A stretch of DNA of 47,019 bases from an uncultured bacterium. Lineage in GTDB: Bacteria > Myxococcota_A > UBA796 > CAJQPC01. Each line of letters starts with the position of its first letter. Positions within the stretch are counted from its first letter, which is position 1. The notes beneath the pieces were generated by a model. That model was not told the origin of the DNA and did not search any database. It was given only the letters and a program-made list of their open reading frames with translations. Both the position numbers and the translations under genes were made by a program. Shown here piece after piece: positions 33,945 through 42,239 of this stretch. The stretch covers positions 1-47,019 of the forward strand of contig CAJQPC010000018.1 in assembly GCA_905480105.1 (NCBI GenBank), in the 5' to 3' direction.

Positions 33945-34682
33945 TCAGTGCTGCAGAGCGACCCGGTTCAAATCATCGATTAGGACCGCCAAATTGGGCT
34001 CTTTGGGCGAGATTCTCGGCAGCCCTGGAATGGGGTGCCGGATCAAACGGCCCGTCCCAGCCACCCGCAGTTCCAACATGCGACGGGCCACTCTAAGCCT
34101 CTCACCTCGAAGCCGGGCGAGCTCCACCGCGCGATTCCAAGCCTGGATGCGCATGCGCTGCAGGGCCTTAGCAGCCACCCATTCATCGACGCGACCGCCC
34201 AGCTTGTCCAGGCCTGCCATCCAAGGGTTGTGGTTGTCCAGCACCTCTTGCATGCCGTCTATCAACGAGAAGAGGATGTCGTTGATGCGCTCAAAGTCTC
34301 GGCCTAAAGCTTCGGTGTTCGGGCCCCCCACTTGTGCAGCAGCGATGGGCAGGTCAAAGCCGATGTGGGCGCCCATACCTAAAAATAGGTGCTGCATGGG
34401 CCGCAGCCGAGCAGAAGCATCAAAGACCACGCTCCAAACAAAGGAGCAGCGCTCTCCTCTGCGATGCTGCCTCAGCGCCTCCAAGTAGCGGATGGCAAAG
34501 ACCGTATCGAAGCGGTCCATTCGGGGGCCGTCGTCAAAGTCACCGTTCGCGATCCCGTCGCGCACGCGCAAGGTGACTTGCCGGTACATGGCGGCAAAGA
34601 GCCCCGCAGGCTCGCCATGCTGGATGGACCAAGCGACCACAGCGTCCAACTCTTCGATGACCTGATCAATGTTCTGGGCCAC
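33945..34682 (-). CDS. DUF5995-like helical protein
   Basis: This 245-aa, mainly helical protein contains RYLEALRQHRRG, then a segment around LRPMQHLFLGMGAHIGFDLPIAAAQV (about 97-122). This matches the His/Asp-containing core I associate with DUF5995, a family of unknown function in actinobacteria and myxobacteria. The His and Asp residues in that segment may bind a metal. The chosen start is a GTG at 34682 with GGAGG 4 nt upstream, 25 nt after the kinase stop; the frame is open to 34805, but that would overlap the kinase. It is the third gene of the globin-kinase transcript, so it may act in the output of that system. Confidence 0.7.
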   Translation of the reverse strand: MAQNIDQVIEELDAVVAWSIQHGEPAGLFAAMYRQVTLRVRDGIANGDFDDGPRMDRFDTVFAIRYLEALRQHRRGERCSFVWSVVFDASARLRPMQHLFLGMGAHIGFDLPIAAAQVGGPNTEALGRDFERINDILFSLIDGMQEVLDNHNPWMAGLDKLGGRVDEWVAAKALQRMRIQAWNRAVELARLRGERLRVARRMLELRVAGTGRLIRHPIPGLPRISPKEPNLAVLIDDLNRVALQH

Positions 34683-34707
34683 ATCCCCTCCGTGTAAAGA
34701 CGATGGC

Positions 34708-36219
34708 TCAGTGTGACCACTTCTGCACGAGCGCGGCCAAGTCGGTGGCGACGAAGGGCTTTGACATATGATCGTCCATGTCTGCGTCCAGAGCTCGCTG
34801 CACATCCTCGCGCAATGCGTTGGCAGTCAGCGCGACGATAGGCGTCCGCTCATTGGTCTCCAGGGCGCGGATCGCGCCGGTTGCTTCGTAGCCATCCAGG
34901 ACCGGCATCTCGCAGTCCATCAGCACCAAATCGTAGCGCGCCCTCTTCCACATCTCGACGCATTCGGCGCCATCGCGGGCCAAGCCTACTTCGCAGCCCA
35001 TCTTTTCCAGCATCGCCACAACGACCAGTCGATTGACAAGGTTGTCCTCGGCAACCAACACCCGGGTATTCACTAGCGGCGCAAAGCCATCTGACCAAGC
35101 GGACACCGTCGAACGGTCTGGGCTTTCTTCAGCCACAGGCAGTGCCAAGCGCACCCAGAAGGTGGCGCCTTTACCCACCTCGCTATCGACCCCTAAAGTA
35201 CCGCCCATCAGACGTACAAAACCCCCGGCGATGGACAAGCCCAAACCGGTGCCGCCATAGGAACGCGTGGTGCCGGTGTCCGCCTGCTCAAAGGGCTTAA
35301 ATATGGCCGCTGCACGCAAGGGTGCGATGCCTATTCCCGTGTCCCGCACCCTCAGCACCAAGGCCATGGGGTTGGAGGCGGGATCCAAGGTGTCGATTTC
35401 GACTGTGACACCGCCAAGGGTCGTAAACTTCACCGCATTCCCAATCAGGTTCATCATCACCTGACGAATCCGGCCCGCATCACCATGAAACCTCAAAGGT
35501 AGTGACGGTGCGTAAACCAAATCCAGCGTAATGCCCTTGGCCTGAGCTTCGGGTTGCAACACCTGAATTACATTGGACAATTCAGTCTGAAGCTCGAAGA
35601 CATCGATGTGCAGGGTCTGCTTACCCGCCCGGATCTTCGACAGATCCAGGATGTCATTAATCACTGTCAGCAGGGCCTTGGAGGAACTGAAAATCGCGTC
35701 GACATAGCGCCGTTGGAGCGCGTCGAGCTCGGTGTCCTGCAGCAGCTGCGCCAATCCCATCACGCCGTTCATAGGTGTCCGCAGTTCATGGGACATATGG
35801 GCTAAAAAAGTGGACTTGTTGGCCGCCGCTTGCTCCAAATCCTCGCGTTCTTTGATCAGCTTTTCTAGCCGGGCCTGCACCAGGTCCGCTCCGCCGGCCC
35901 TCCCAAACTGTCGCGGGTCAATGACCCGAGTCCCGTGCACCACAACGCCCAAGGCATGCGGCTTGAACTTCAGGAGGTAGTCCAGTCGATCGGGTGACGT
36001 CCATCGCACGGTCATCTGGCGGCCACGACCGATGCGTTTACGCAAAATATCGGCATTCACGGGGAGGAGTTTGTGGATCGCTTGCCCGGTTGCCTCCGGG
36101 GACACAACACGACCAAACTCCCCATTGAACTTCAAGACTCTGAACTCTGTAGGCTCAAGTAGACACAAGGGATCTGTTATCAGATCGGCGAGTTCCACGA
36201 TGGCCCCGTCATCTTTCAC
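34708..36219 (-). CDS. Cytoplasmic PAS hybrid sensor histidine kinase with C-terminal receiver
   Basis: This 503-aa protein has no transmembrane segment. Residues 1-105 look like a PAS domain, followed by a coiled coil (112-135). The HisKA box has the phosphoacceptor His144 (HMSHELRTP). The HATPase domain follows with N-box MNLIGNAVKF (256-265), G1 DTGIGI (293-298) and G2 GGTGLGLS (322-329). A receiver domain (386-500) has phospho-Asp435 in LMDCEMP and Lys487. All catalytic residues are present. The GTG start overlaps the stop of the globin gene (GTGA), so the two proteins are translated in a coupled way. No DNA-binding output domain is attached, so the phosphate probably goes on to another protein. 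Confidence 0.92.
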   Translation of the reverse strand: MKDDGAIVELADLITDPLCLLEPTEFRVLKFNGEFGRVVSPEATGQAIHKLLPVNADILRKRIGRGRQMTVRWTSPDRLDYLLKFKPHALGVVVHGTRVIDPRQFGRAGGADLVQARLEKLIKEREDLEQAAANKSTFLAHMSHELRTPMNGVMGLAQLLQDTELDALQRRYVDAIFSSSKALLTVINDILDLSKIRAGKQTLHIDVFELQTELSNVIQVLQPEAQAKGITLDLVYAPSLPLRFHGDAGRIRQVMMNLIGNAVKFTTLGGVTVEIDTLDPASNPMALVLRVRDTGIGIAPLRAAAIFKPFEQADTGTTRSYGGTGLGLSIAGGFVRLMGGTLGVDSEVGKGATFWVRLALPVAEESPDRSTVSAWSDGFAPLVNTRVLVAEDNLVNRLVVVAMLEKMGCEVGLARDGAECVEMWKRARYDLVLMDCEMPVLDGYEATGAIRALETNERTPIVALTANALREDVQRALDADMDDHMSKPFVATDLAALVQKWSH

Positions 36220-36581
36220 TCGCTCTGAGCCGGAGCGACAATGACTACAGCCAAGCTGGCCACACTATCCATAATGGTGGCCACGTCCTCGGAGACCACG
36301 CCGTTGTCTTCCAGCGTGTCTCGAAGGATTTCAGCCACCTCGTTGAAGTCCTCCATGGTGATCCCCAACTTGGCGTGCGCATCCAGCATATTTCGGCCGT
36401 GGTACACCTGTGGGCCATCCAGGACGACCGACAGAAAAGTGGTTTGGTGATCAAGCAGCGACACCATGTCCACCCCTTCAAAGTAGTGGGCCACCCTCTC
36501 GGACTCAAGAACACGCTCATAAAAGTCAGCCACTACCGACGAGATGACTGCCGTGCCACCGTACTTTTCAAACAGAGTCAA
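36216..36581 (-). CDS. Truncated haemoglobin (group 1, 2/2 fold)
   Basis: Started at the TTG at 36581, which has GGAGG exactly 5 nt upstream, the protein has 121 residues and begins MTLFEKYGG, as truncated haemoglobins normally do. The frame is open to 36635 from a TTG without a good ribosome site. Hallmarks are FYERVL with candidate B10 Tyr21, LLDHQTTFL in helix E, the GGP-like DGPQVYHGR turn and the proximal haem ligand His69 in DAHAKLGIT. Group 1 globins bind O2, NO or CO. It sits in a 4-bp overlap directly upstream of a PAS hybrid histidine kinase, so it may serve as its gas sensor or as an NO scavenger for the same response. Confidence 0.88.
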   Translation of the reverse strand: MTLFEKYGGTAVISSVVADFYERVLESERVAHYFEGVDMVSLLDHQTTFLSVVLDGPQVYHGRNMLDAHAKLGITMEDFNEVAEILRDTLEDNGVVSEDVATIMDSVASLAVVIVAPAQSE

Positions 36582-36825
36582 CCGAACCTCCAAAGCTCCT
36601 GGAACAGATGGGCCAAAACTAACGCCAACGACCAACGCCTGCTCGGCGAATATATGAATCGATGATGAAAGCTTGTGACCAGCCTTCCAGAAACCCTGAC
36701 CTGCTATGGATTCTCCAGTTCCACCCGCGCCCTAGTCCAAGTACGCATGGACACAGGCGGCGAGGTTCGTCCGCGCCATCGGGCAAGAGCCAGCGGGGGG
36801 CTGGAAGCCGCCACCCCAGCCCCCA

Positions 36826-37578
36826 TCAGAAGGAGAGCAGCTTGCGGATTAGCACCGCGGTGGGATGCCGCCCCTCAAAGCTGGCCAATCGAATGTCAGA
36901 TCCTGCGTCCTGGATGGTCACGCTGGAGAGCGTCGACTGGTCTCGACCATCGCTCACCGCGCGCACCGGCCGCTTGTGGGTGTCCAAAGCTTCGACCTGA
37001 ATCACCGCGTTCGCGGGCAGGACCAGGCTGGGAAAGCGGGGACGGTGGGGTGCGAGCGGGGTCAGCTCCAGCATCCGCACTTCGGGGTGACATGCCGGAC
37101 CGCCGGCAGCCATCGAGTAGGCCGTGGAGCCCAAGGCCGTAGCCACCACCAGACCATCGCAGACCATCCGCTCGGCGACGAGGTGACCATCCACCAACAC
37201 GCGCAGGTGGGCCGCTTGCCCCGAGAAGCGCTCCAGGTAAATGTCATTGACCGCGATCGCGGAGATCTGCTCCCCCTCCGGCGAGACACCCGAGAGGCGC
37301 AGTCGGTTCACCGAGCGGGTGACCAGCTTACCCCCATGCAGGCGCTCGGCGATGCCCTGGGGGCTCATCCAGTCGTTGAGCAGAAACCCCACCCGCCCGC
37401 AGTTCAGGCCCAAGTAGGTATGGGCCGGTCCAAGAGCATGAATGGTCGCCAGCATGTGCCCGTCGCCGCCCAACACGATGCACAGGTCGTCGGTCAGCTG
37501 CGCTGGGGACAGGCAGCTCTCCAACGCGCGAGCGAGGGCCACGGCATCGGCGTTGCGGAGATCAGGGCACAGAAGCAT
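36826..37578 (-). CDS. nadK: NAD kinase
   Basis: NAD kinase makes NADP from NAD. The 250-aa protein has the GGDG motif (LGGDGHML, 37-43), the Asn-Asp of VNDIYLERF (about 114-122), and the Gly-rich DGLVVATALGSTAYSMAAGGP block (about 140-160), all in the right order. The N-terminus before GGDG is about 20 residues shorter than in many NadK proteins but still gives the Rossmann-like first strand. The ATG at 37578 lies 48 bp from the divergent dapF-like gene, so both probably use promoters in that short gap. Upstream of the globin gene, 36582-36825 separates it and shows no clear feature apart from an AT-rich TATATT-like element on the minus strand near 36655. Confidence 0.9.
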   Translation of the reverse strand: MLLCPDLRNADAVALARALESCLSPAQLTDDLCIVLGGDGHMLATIHALGPAHTYLGLNCGRVGFLLNDWMSPQGIAERLHGGKLVTRSVNRLRLSGVSPEGEQISAIAVNDIYLERFSGQAAHLRVLVDGHLVAERMVCDGLVVATALGSTAYSMAAGGPACHPEVRMLELTPLAPHRPRFPSLVLPANAVIQVEALDTHKRPVRAVSDGRDQSTLSSVTIQDAGSDIRLASFEGRHPTAVLIRKLLSF

Positions 37579-37626
37579 GCGGGGATCCTGCCACGGGCGA
37601 CCCCGGGGCAGGTGTAGTCTTGGTCG

Positions 37627-38460
37627 ATGAAGCTTCTGAAATCACACGGTCTGGGCAACGACTATCTGGTCCTACACGAAGGCCAGCTGGCCGGCCGCAG
37701 GATGGTGCGCGGGGTCTGCCACCGGCACATAGGACCCGGCGGCGACGGCCTTCTCACCGCCGGTCCCAAGGGGCGCTGCGACTACGGCCTGCGCATCTTC
37801 AACCCCGACGGCTCAGAGGCTGAAAAGTCCGGGAACGGCATTCGCATCTACGCCCGCTACCTGGTCGACCACTGCGGGGCGCCCCCGTCTTTCACCCTCA
37901 ACACCCTGGGCGGTGTCGTGGCCTGTCAGGTGGACCCCGAGCAGGTCACCGTAGAAATGGGCAAGGCCACTTTCGTGCCCAGAGAGATTCCCGTCGATCT
38001 TCACGTCCCAGAGGCTGTAGAGCAGCACGTGGCCGCTGCCGGCGAAGAGTTTGTCTTTACGGCAGTCGGCGTGGGAAACCCCCACTGCGTGATCTTCCGG
38101 GACGAGGCCTTGCTCGATGCCACCCGCTGGCGCCGCTGGGGCCCCATTCTGGAGGTTCACCCACTCTTTCCAAATCGAGTGAACGTACAGTTTGTCCAGG
38201 TTCGCGGTCCACAGTCCCTGGAGATCCGAATCTGGGAGCGCGGAGCAGGAGAGACCTCGGCCAGCGGCTCCAGCTCTTGCGCGGTAGCGGCCGCGGCGGT
38301 TAAGACCGGGAGATGCGCATTCGGTGAGATCACCCTGCGCATGCCCGGTGGCTGCCTGTGGGTGCACGTGGCAGAAGACTGGTCCCTGAGCCTGCGCGGT
38401 CCGGTGGTCGAGGTTGGGTGGTTCGAGCCCTCTGAGGAGTGGATCGCAGGGCTGCGCTGA
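37627..38460 (+). CDS. dapF: Diaminopimelate epimerase homologue with both catalytic Cys replaced by Ser
   Basis: This 277-aa protein has the DapF two-lobed fold and signatures: HGLGNDYLV near 7-15, FNPDGSEAEKSGNGIRI near 58-74, GNPHCVIF near 144-151, FPNRVNVQFV near 182-191, and ERGAGETSASGSSSCA near 206-221. In E. coli DapF the catalytic acid/base pair is Cys73 (in QCGNG) and Cys217 (in QACGSG). Here both are serine: KSGNG (codon tcc) and SASGSS (codon agc). Thiol-to-hydroxyl change at both sites should alter or abolish the usual proton-transfer racemisation, so the true reaction is uncertain, although the substrate pocket looks DapF-like. The gene is divergent from nadK. Confidence 0.82.
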   Translation: MKLLKSHGLGNDYLVLHEGQLAGRRMVRGVCHRHIGPGGDGLLTAGPKGRCDYGLRIFNPDGSEAEKSGNGIRIYARYLVDHCGAPPSFTLNTLGGVVACQVDPEQVTVEMGKATFVPREIPVDLHVPEAVEQHVAAAGEEFVFTAVGVGNPHCVIFRDEALLDATRWRRWGPILEVHPLFPNRVNVQFVQVRGPQSLEIRIWERGAGETSASGSSSCAVAAAAVKTGRCAFGEITLRMPGGCLWVHVAEDWSLSLRGPVVEVGWFEPSEEWIAGLR

Positions 38461-38607
38461 CTGAGCGCCGACCCAGAGTTTTCTCCAAGGAAAATCACCG
38501 CGCTTGAAAAAGCCGCGGCTTCCCGATCGCACACCCATTTTCAGCATGCACTCTGCACAGAGCTGGACTGCGGTAGACTCGAGCCCAACAACACCCGTGA
38601 CCGACCC

Positions 38608-38880
38608 GTGGGGGCGCCTGCTCTCCGCGGGCCCCGAGCGACCTTTGGACTGGAGAGCAGATTTGACTTGGAGATGCGCTGCGTGCCCCTCCAACGCCAT
38701 TTGTGGAGCCCACTCGGCGACAACGAAGTGGCGCGTGCAGTCCAAGAGCTGGACCTGAGTGGGAGCCAAGACCTCAGCGAGGAGTTCACCGTCTGCGGGA
38801 CACAGCTGCCTATCAACCGCGACCTGCGGGCCGAGCGGCGCGTGAACGCCTCCGGGATCAAGAGGGTCCGTAGCTTCTAA
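38608..38880 (+). CDS. Doubtful small ORF, unknown function
   Basis: This 90-codon plus-strand frame starts at a GTG and could instead start at the ATG at 38674. From about 38674 onward the third codon positions are strongly G/C-rich, as in the real genes around it. The product (RAVQELDLSGSQDLSEEF and INRDLRAERRV) is polar and shows no motif I know. The first part overlaps another plus frame of similar quality, so a frameshift joining the two is possible. It may not be a real gene. Confidence 0.35.
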   Translation: MGAPALRGPRATFGLESRFDLEMRCVPLQRHLWSPLGDNEVARAVQELDLSGSQDLSEEFTVCGTQLPINRDLRAERRVNASGIKRVRSF

Positions 38881-38896
38881 AAGCGAGACAGAACCC

Positions 38897-38930
38897 TTGA
38901 CGTGGGGGCCATCCCCCGCAAACATGGGGG
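38897..38930 (+). promoter_or_regulatory. Promoter-like element with overlapping G/C hairpins before radical SAM gene
   Basis: TTGACG (38897-38902, 5/6 to the -35 consensus) is followed after 17 bp by AAACAT, a poor -10. The spacer contains GGGGG-CCAT-CCCCC (38904-38917). The same CCCCC could pair instead with a GGGGG at 38926-38930. The two hairpins are mutually exclusive. This may be an operator, or chance in GC-rich DNA. Confidence 0.3.
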
Positions 38931-38975
38931 TCTAGTGGCCCACCTTTACACGGGGCGGACCCTCAGGAGACCAGC

Positions 38976-40382
38976 ATGCGCCTAATGCTCGTTCGGGCCC
39001 CCGCCCGACACACCGTGGAGAGTGAAGTGCCCCCCGCCGTCGAGGCGGAGAATCAGTCGTATCCACCTTTGGCCCTGCTTTCCCTTGCATCCTACATCAA
39101 GGAATGCACCTCCCACGAGGTGGCTATCCTGGACGCCCAGCTCCACAACTACTCCTACGAAGAGTTGGAGCAGAAGATCGATGAGTGGAAGCCCGATGTG
39201 GTGGGCATCACCGTCTACACCGTGGGCCTGGTGGACTGCCACCGAACCATCCAGATCGCGCGCAAGCTGGACTGCGTAAAGTACATCGTTCTCGGCGGCC
39301 CCCACATCAACGACTTCCCAAAGGAATCCGTTGGCTTGGCTGGCGTAGATGCTGTGGTCAAGGGCGAAGGCCAAAAGCCCCTGGAGCTCCTCCTGGACTG
39401 CTGGGAGCGCGGCGACGAGGCCAAGGGCATCCCAGGCGTGGTGGCCCATGCCGACGACGAGGTCCCATCCGAGGACACCTACTTCTCCAACGATCTCGAC
39501 GACTACCCGCTACTGGATCTCGAGCTCATCGACTTTGAGCAGTACTACGACGTGATGGGCCAGGGTGGCACCTTCACGACCATGGTGACCAGCCGCGGCT
39601 GTCCCTATCGCTGCACCTTCTGCAACACCCCACGGCACCGGTACCGCGTCATGTCTCCCGAGCGGGCCTGCGATCAGATCCAGCAGGCGCTGGACCGCGG
39701 CATCACCGAGCTCTACTTCGTCGACGACACCTTCAACATCACCAACGCGCGCGTTCACGAGCTCTGCAACGAGATCATCCGCCGCGGCCTGGTGTTCAGC
39801 TGGACCGTGCGCTTCCGGGTCAAGGGCGTGGACCGCGCGCTGCTCGAGAACATGAAAGCCGCTGGCTGTCACCGCATTCAATTCGGAGTGGAGCAAGGCA
39901 CAGAAGAAGGGCTCCTCATTCTCAAGAAGGACGTCAACGTCCGCGAGATCGAGACCGCCTTTGCCCTGTGCCGCGACGTGGGCATCAACACGGTGGCCTA
40001 CTTTATGATCGGCACCCCGGTAGAGCGCAACCGCGACGACATCATGGAGACCATCCGCTACAGCATCAAGCTGGACCCGGATTTTGTGATGTACAACATT
40101 CTAACGCCATTTCCGGGCACCGTACTCTACGACCAGGGCATCGAAGCCGGCGTGTTGGACGTCAAACCATGGATGCGCTTCATGGCCAACCCGGATGAAA
40201 ACTTCAAGGCTCAGATCTGGGAGGAGCACTTCACCCGGGACGAGCTGCGGGATTACCTGGATCTCGCTTATCGGAGCTTTTACTGGCGGCCACGCTTCAT
40301 GGCACGGAACCTGGGCCAGATCCGTTCGCCCAAGGATTTCTTTCGCAAGGCCAGCGCTGGGGTTCGTCTGCTGACAGGCTGA
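38976..40382 (+). CDS. B12-binding-domain radical SAM protein
   Basis: This 468-aa protein has an N-terminal cobalamin-binding-like Rossmann domain (about 1-150, with PPLALLSLASY, DVVGITVYTVG and IVLGGPH). A radical SAM core follows with the 4Fe-4S cysteines Cys209, Cys213 and Cys216 in SRGCPYRCTFC. The downstream barrel elements are typical (FVDDTFNI near 248, GVEQGTEE near 307, MIGTPVERN near 346). This class includes methylases, ring-forming enzymes and cyclases acting on unreactive carbons, as in BchE-like and hopanoid or lipid-modifying enzymes. The DxHxxG motif for base-off B12 binding is not apparent, so cobalamin may be absent. The gene stands alone; the substrate cannot be inferred. 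Confidence 0.9.
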   Translation: MRLMLVRAPARHTVESEVPPAVEAENQSYPPLALLSLASYIKECTSHEVAILDAQLHNYSYEELEQKIDEWKPDVVGITVYTVGLVDCHRTIQIARKLDCVKYIVLGGPHINDFPKESVGLAGVDAVVKGEGQKPLELLLDCWERGDEAKGIPGVVAHADDEVPSEDTYFSNDLDDYPLLDLELIDFEQYYDVMGQGGTFTTMVTSRGCPYRCTFCNTPRHRYRVMSPERACDQIQQALDRGITELYFVDDTFNITNARVHELCNEIIRRGLVFSWTVRFRVKGVDRALLENMKAAGCHRIQFGVEQGTEEGLLILKKDVNVREIETAFALCRDVGINTVAYFMIGTPVERNRDDIMETIRYSIKLDPDFVMYNILTPFPGTVLYDQGIEAGVLDVKPWMRFMANPDENFKAQIWEEHFTRDELRDYLDLAYRSFYWRPRFMARNLGQIRSPKDFFRKASAGVRLLTG

Positions 40383-40539
40383 TTCGCTGGTTTTGTGACC
40401 CAAGACAGGCTGGCACTGGGCCCATCTCGCCGCGGCAACACAACGCACTGATCAGCGCTTTCCCCTCGGAAACCCTACTTGGTCCGCTGACGGATGAGTT
40501 TCTTCTACCCTAAGCGACGTGGGTGGCGAAGAACACTTC

Positions 40540-42111
40540 TCACCCGACCAACAAACCCAGCCGCAGAATCCGCTCCAGCTGCTCCTGAATTCCAGGTTTG
40601 AGCAACTCGATCAGCATCGGTGAGCCTGCCAGATCTGGACCGGTCCACTGGACGCTGAACTGCTCGGGGGTCATGGTCTCAGAGGCGGCGAGAGCCAGAG
40701 TATGCAAGTCCCGCGTGCCATCGAGCAGTGGGAGCAGGACCCGGTCAAACTCGTCCAAGTGAACACTGGTATGCATCAACGAGGTCACCACAAGCCCAGA
40801 CTCAGCTTGTCCTCGGGCGTGAACCCAAGCTTCTGGCTGATTGCTGATCCGAGTGGCCCAGGGCACAGGATTGATGCGTACCTGGATGAGATCCTTCGCA
40901 AAACAAGCGAGCAAGTTGGTCGCGCATTCCTCGATGTCGTGCTCACCGGGGTCCCGATCCACCAGTGCTTGGGCGGCGGCGACCAAGTCTTCTAAGCCTA
41001 TACAGGCGGGGCGGATCTGCTCCAGCGTATGCAGCATGGCCTTGATCAAGGGCGAGGCCACTTTTAGGGGCACACCATCGCGGATCCAGGCCCCCAGACT
41101 CTCGTCCTTCATCTCCCAGGGGTCCGCATCGGGGTCCGGCTTGAACAGCGCACGCACCCGCAAGTTTACCAAGTCCTGCCACGTCAGAGAGTAATCTAGC
41201 GCCAGCCCCTTGTGGCAGATCAGGCTCTTTCTAAAGCCACGATTGCGCAGGTAATCCATGTACTGCTCGGTGCGGAGCAAGTCTTGGGTGACCAATGCAA
41301 CCTCCTCCGCGATGGCGGTCGGAAAGTTGCTGACGAGCATGCTGGAGAACTCGCTGTCTGCCAAATACGCGAGATTCGCTTCGGCCACACGACGGGCGAA
41401 CTCCAGAAAGTAGATGGGCTCATTGTGGGGACTCAAGTACTCGTGAAACAGGTAGCTGTCGTACTGGGTACCCAGGCTCTTCTGCAGAGAGCGGGTGGCC
41501 TCGCCGTATGCTCCGCCGCCTTCTTTCTCGCCCACCGCGCGGGTGAGCATGCCCAGGATGGCGCGCGCCTGTCCGATCTGGTCCTCGCTGCTCTCGAACA
41601 GAGCGGCATGAAAGAGCATCATGTCCCGCACGTGCAGTCGCCCGTACCAACCCGGGAGAACGTTGTAGGAAATGTACGCGACTCCGTTTGGGGACAGGTG
41701 CTTGGCGACCACGTCCAGGATCGCCTGCTGAACCTCCGGCGGGACCCAGGAGTAGACACCGTGACAGAGAATGTAGTCCCAGGGGCCCTCATCCAAGTCC
41801 GTGACCGACTGAAAACGTAGCTCTAAATTCTGATAACCGACCGCCTTGACAGTCTTCTTCCCCATCTCGATCTGAACCTTCGAGGCGTCGATGCCCAGGA
41901 TGCTCGCTTGGGGGTAGGCGTGGGCGATGCCCAACAGATTGGACCCGTGGGCGCAGCCAATCTCCAGGATTCGAGCCTTCGCCGGATCGGGAGCGGCCAT
42001 TCCAAACAGTCGCGCCATCGCCCCGATGTGTTCGGGGTGACTCTCCTGGAAAGTTCCTCCAATGTAGGGAACAGCGTCGTAGCGTGTAGGGGCTTTATTT
42101 GGCTCAGACAT
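40540..42111 (-). CDS. Class I SAM methyltransferase with methyltransferase regulatory domain
   Basis: This 523-aa protein has a Rossmann methyltransferase domain at about 15-190. Motif I ILEIGCAHGSN lies near 48-58, the acidic loop LGIDASKVQIE near 72-82, and DYILCHGVYSWVP near 111-123. The middle (about 215-300, beginning EYLSPHNEPIYFLEF) matches the methyltransferase regulatory domain seen in predicted methyltransferases and in rickettsial protein-lysine methyltransferases. A C-terminal winged-helix-like region ends the protein. A protein-lysine target is therefore possible. The ATG is at 42111. It is convergent with the radical SAM gene across a 157-bp gap in which I see no terminator hairpin. 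Confidence 0.88.
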   Translation of the reverse strand: MSEPNKAPTRYDAVPYIGGTFQESHPEHIGAMARLFGMAAPDPAKARILEIGCAHGSNLLGIAHAYPQASILGIDASKVQIEMGKKTVKAVGYQNLELRFQSVTDLDEGPWDYILCHGVYSWVPPEVQQAILDVVAKHLSPNGVAYISYNVLPGWYGRLHVRDMMLFHAALFESSEDQIGQARAILGMLTRAVGEKEGGGAYGEATRSLQKSLGTQYDSYLFHEYLSPHNEPIYFLEFARRVAEANLAYLADSEFSSMLVSNFPTAIAEEVALVTQDLLRTEQYMDYLRNRGFRKSLICHKGLALDYSLTWQDLVNLRVRALFKPDPDADPWEMKDESLGAWIRDGVPLKVASPLIKAMLHTLEQIRPACIGLEDLVAAAQALVDRDPGEHDIEECATNLLACFAKDLIQVRINPVPWATRISNQPEAWVHARGQAESGLVVTSLMHTSVHLDEFDRVLLPLLDGTRDLHTLALAASETMTPEQFSVQWTGPDLAGSPMLIELLKPGIQEQLERILRLGLLVG

Positions 42112-42195
42112 GGTGAGCCGGGGTAACCCTTATGTGTACTGGGAGGGCACAAATAGTGGGCAGTGTTCCCCAAAGGACATGCACCACACCACACC

Positions 42196-42225
42196 CCCAA
42201 GTCTCCCCAATAGGGGAGACTTGGG
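42196..42225 (-). terminator. Strong 13-bp perfect hairpin downstream of the STAND-like gene
   Basis: CCCAAGTCTCCCC-AATA-GGGGAGACTTGGG is a perfect 13-bp stem with a 4-nt loop. It begins 15 nt past the stop of the minus-strand gene ending at 42240. No T-run follows on either strand, so it may stop transcription only with Rho, or act to stabilise the 3' end. It also lies upstream of the methyltransferase gene, 85 bp before its start. Confidence 0.6.
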
Positions 42226-42239
42226 ACACACGAAGGCGT

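Larger units (their letters stand above)
38461..38975. other. Sparse region between dapF-like gene and radical SAM gene
   Basis: This 515-bp stretch holds no confidently assigned gene. One plausible small plus-strand frame is listed separately (38608-38880). A short overlapping plus frame (38504-38758) and minus frames of 70-105 codons look like shadows. The 3' end carries a promoter-like element and G/C-run inverted repeats before the radical SAM gene. No tRNA or terminator with a T-run is visible. Confidence 0.6.

Noticed and set aside
36582-36825. RNA gene between the globin and NAD kinase genes
   Set aside because: I see no tRNA cloverleaf, no terminator and no conserved-looking structure; only an AT-rich promoter-like patch near 36655.
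37813-38925. 370-codon minus-strand frame
   Set aside because: It overlaps the dapF homologue, which has unmistakable family motifs on the plus strand.
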